Shown here one piece after another: positions 5,758-6,546 of a stretch of 6,546 bases of DNA. Made by a program: the position numbers and the translations under genes. The stretch is from the NCBI GenBank assembly GCA_002256595.1, contig NOLC01000233.1, positions 1 through 6,546 on the forward strand, given 5' to 3'. Below the pieces are notes generated by a model, which was given only the letters and a program-made list of their open reading frames with translations, made no database searches and was not told the origin of the DNA. Numbering within the stretch: position 1 is the first letter of the stretch; each line of letters begins with the position of its first letter. Source of the stretch: Methanosaeta sp. NSP1 (lineage in GTDB: Archaea > Halobacteriota > Methanosarcinia > Methanotrichales > Methanotrichaceae).

Positions 5758-6210
5758 TTAATGGTGCTCTGTGCTGCTAAGGCTCTTTTCCATAGTGGCG
5801 TCAAGTGCAGTGCGCATCTCCTGCTTTTGTGTCTCCTCAAAGCTGCCGTTTTCTAAGAGGTCCTCCATCATTCCGCCGAGGATGTCGTCCATGACCTCCA
5901 TCTTGAAGCACAGCCGCTGCCTTTGCATGTGGTAATAGTTGATCTGCATCTGTAAAACCGGATTAAAGGAAGCCTGTTCGTTGCAGCTGATGGCGTCCAG
6001 CTCAGAGTCTGCCTCTTTAGCTTTATCCTTGATTTTATTGTAGAGGCTAAACCAGTTCAGAATTACCGATGGGTCCAGCTTGGAGAGCTTGGGCACCATC
6101 CGCCCGAACCTCTGGCTGAGCTTTATCAGATCTTCATTGGCAGAGCGTATGGCATCCTGATGGCGGGCAATCTCTGAGGCCTGCCTGGCAAATTCCGGGT
6201 TTTTAGACAT
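5758..6210 (-). CDS. Hypothetical soluble, mostly helical protein (150 aa)
   Basis: I do not recognise a family. The start is well supported: AGGTGAT (6215-6221 on the minus strand) ends five bases before the ATG. The protein has no signal peptide or membrane segment and looks all-helical. Residues 5-35 are charged and amphipathic, with coiled-coil-like spacing (ASEIARHQDAIRSANEDLIKL). A LDPSVILNWFSLYNKIKDKAKEADSEL stretch spans about 45-71. A Met/Gln/Tyr-rich helix covers 85-105, and an acidic methionine-rich segment (MEVMDDILGGMMEDLLE) spans 104-120. Two cysteines (C76, C101) do not form a recognisable metal site. A small adaptor, a regulatory protein or a viral-remnant protein would all be compatible; none is shown. 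It is followed by a palindrome at the stop codon and lies downstream of tRNA-Thr in the same direction, separated by strong T-tracts, so it needs its own promoter. Confidence 0.72.
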   Translation of the reverse strand: MSKNPEFARQASEIARHQDAIRSANEDLIKLSQRFGRMVPKLSKLDPSVILNWFSLYNKIKDKAKEADSELDAISCNEQASFNPVLQMQINYYHMQRQRLCFKMEVMDDILGGMMEDLLENGSFEETQKQEMRTALDATMEKSLSSTEHH

Positions 6211-6270
6211 CTTTTATCACCTGAATCAAATGACGAATTCGATTGCTGGCTGCAGTTCATGACAAAGATG

Positions 6271-6279
6271 CAATAAACC
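6271..6279 (-). promoter_or_regulatory. Candidate TATA box for the 150-aa hypothetical gene
   Basis: On the minus strand GGTTTATTG lies about 60 bases before the ATG. It would start transcription near 6247, giving a leader of about 35 bases that includes the AGGTGAT site. The match is moderate. Confidence 0.3.
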
Positions 6280-6383
6280 GATGATAAGGATTGACCGTGC
6301 AGGGCGAAAGTATCGACATCTAGCTACTGTATCTCACCTTGAATAATCCCATTGCATCGGACTGGAATGTGATATTGGTGAAC

Positions 6384-6408
6384 AAAAAAAAACATAATTA
6401 TAAAAAAA
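6384..6408 (-). terminator. Paired oligo-T terminator downstream of tRNA-Thr
   Basis: Read on the minus strand, T7 (6402-6408) and T9 (6384-6392) follow the tRNA 3' end by 16 and 32 bases with no hairpin. Runs of T without a stem are the standard archaeal intrinsic terminator. Two in a row should stop the tRNA transcript before the hypothetical gene. Confidence 0.7.
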
Positions 6409-6424
6409 CTATGCAATAAACAAA

Positions 6425-6498
6425 AGCCTCGGGCGGGATTCGAACCCGCGACCTCGTCCTTACCAAGGACGCGCTATACCGAGCTAAGCTATCGAGGC
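6425..6498 (-). tRNA. tRNA-Thr (anticodon GGT)
   Basis: The minus strand folds into a full cloverleaf of 74 bases including the discriminator. Acceptor strands are GCCTCGA and CCGAGGC. The D arm (6473-6489) contains AGC..GG. The anticodon stem CGTCC/GGACG encloses loop TTGGTAA with anticodon GGT (6462-6464 on the plus strand), reading ACC and ACT. The T arm is GCGGG-TTCGAAT-CCCGC. The discriminator is T73, usual for archaeal tRNA-Thr, and CCA is not encoded. No intron is present. One oddity is that A7 (6492) faces C66 (6432), a mismatch at the base of the acceptor stem; all other acceptor, anticodon and T-stem pairs are Watson-Crick. T13 faces T22 in the D stem. Its promoter should lie in 6499-6546, but I see no clear TATA box there. 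Confidence 0.97.
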
Positions 6499-6546
6499 AA
6501 CAACAGCCCCTTGCGCTCACCATTCAAGAACCTTTCGGTTAGTTAT

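Noticed and set aside
5642..5761. 39-codon plus-strand frame (MEIPSLPG...) after the CTTAAATA box
   Set aside because: The ATG is only three bases past the TATA-like box, so that promoter could not include it in a transcript, and there is no ribosome-binding site.
6411..6432. Attachment site at the tRNA-Thr 3' end
   Set aside because: The only repeat nearby (ATGCAATAAAC) stops outside the tRNA, and there is no second copy of tRNA 3' sequence or an integrase gene in the window.
6529..6540. AACC-GAAA-GGTT mini-hairpin (minus strand) upstream of the tRNA
   Set aside because: It has a four-pair stem only, at the window edge. A GNRA loop alone is not enough to call an RNA element.

Overview
The window looks like ordinary chromosome from a euryarchaeon. 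A methanogen of the Methanosarcinales/Methanothrix type is my best guess, but the genus is inferred from general resemblance. Four things point to archaea: a tRNA-Thr gene with an unpaired T73 and no encoded CCA; ribosome-binding sites of the GGTGAT/GGAGG type; oligo-T terminator tracts and TTTATA-like boxes; and a dUTPase of the archaeal type beside a DUF1614 membrane protein. Base composition is moderate, with AT-rich gaps between genes.

Left part (1-3896), surface-glycan genes. A short AT-rich leader carries a terminator-like hairpin and a TATA-like box. It is followed by a small predicted secreted protein (134-322, +). That gene ends five bases from the end of a convergent gene for a GDP-mannose 4,6-dehydratase-family enzyme (328-1566, -). 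After a 271-base divergent gap come two overlapping glycosyltransferase genes, GT4 family (1838-2965, +) and GT2 family (2952-3896, +). Together these could make a GDP-6-deoxyhexose precursor and add sugars to a cell-surface glycan, glycoprotein or glycolipid. The final sugar and acceptor cannot be read from the sequence.

Middle part (3932-5478). An archaeal dUTPase gene (-) is divergent from a DUF1614 multi-pass membrane protein gene (+, TTG start). The 132 bases between them hold a perfect 7-1-7 palindrome just upstream of the dUTPase ribosome-binding site. A 57-codon GTG-start ORF overlaps the DUF1614 stop codon by four bases, has its own ribosome-binding site, and would encode a very hydrophobic small protein.

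Right part (5479-6546). An AT-rich gap contains a clean archaeal promoter-like element with no obvious gene behind it. Then come an unrecognised helical soluble protein (5758-6210, -), paired oligo-T tracts that would terminate the tRNA transcript, and tRNA-Thr(GGT) (6425-6498, -).

I saw no CRISPR array, transposase, integrase, toxin-antitoxin pair or defence system. The points most worth a second look are the overlapping small membrane ORF, the dUTPase palindrome, the enlarged dehydratase, and the two unrecognised small proteins.
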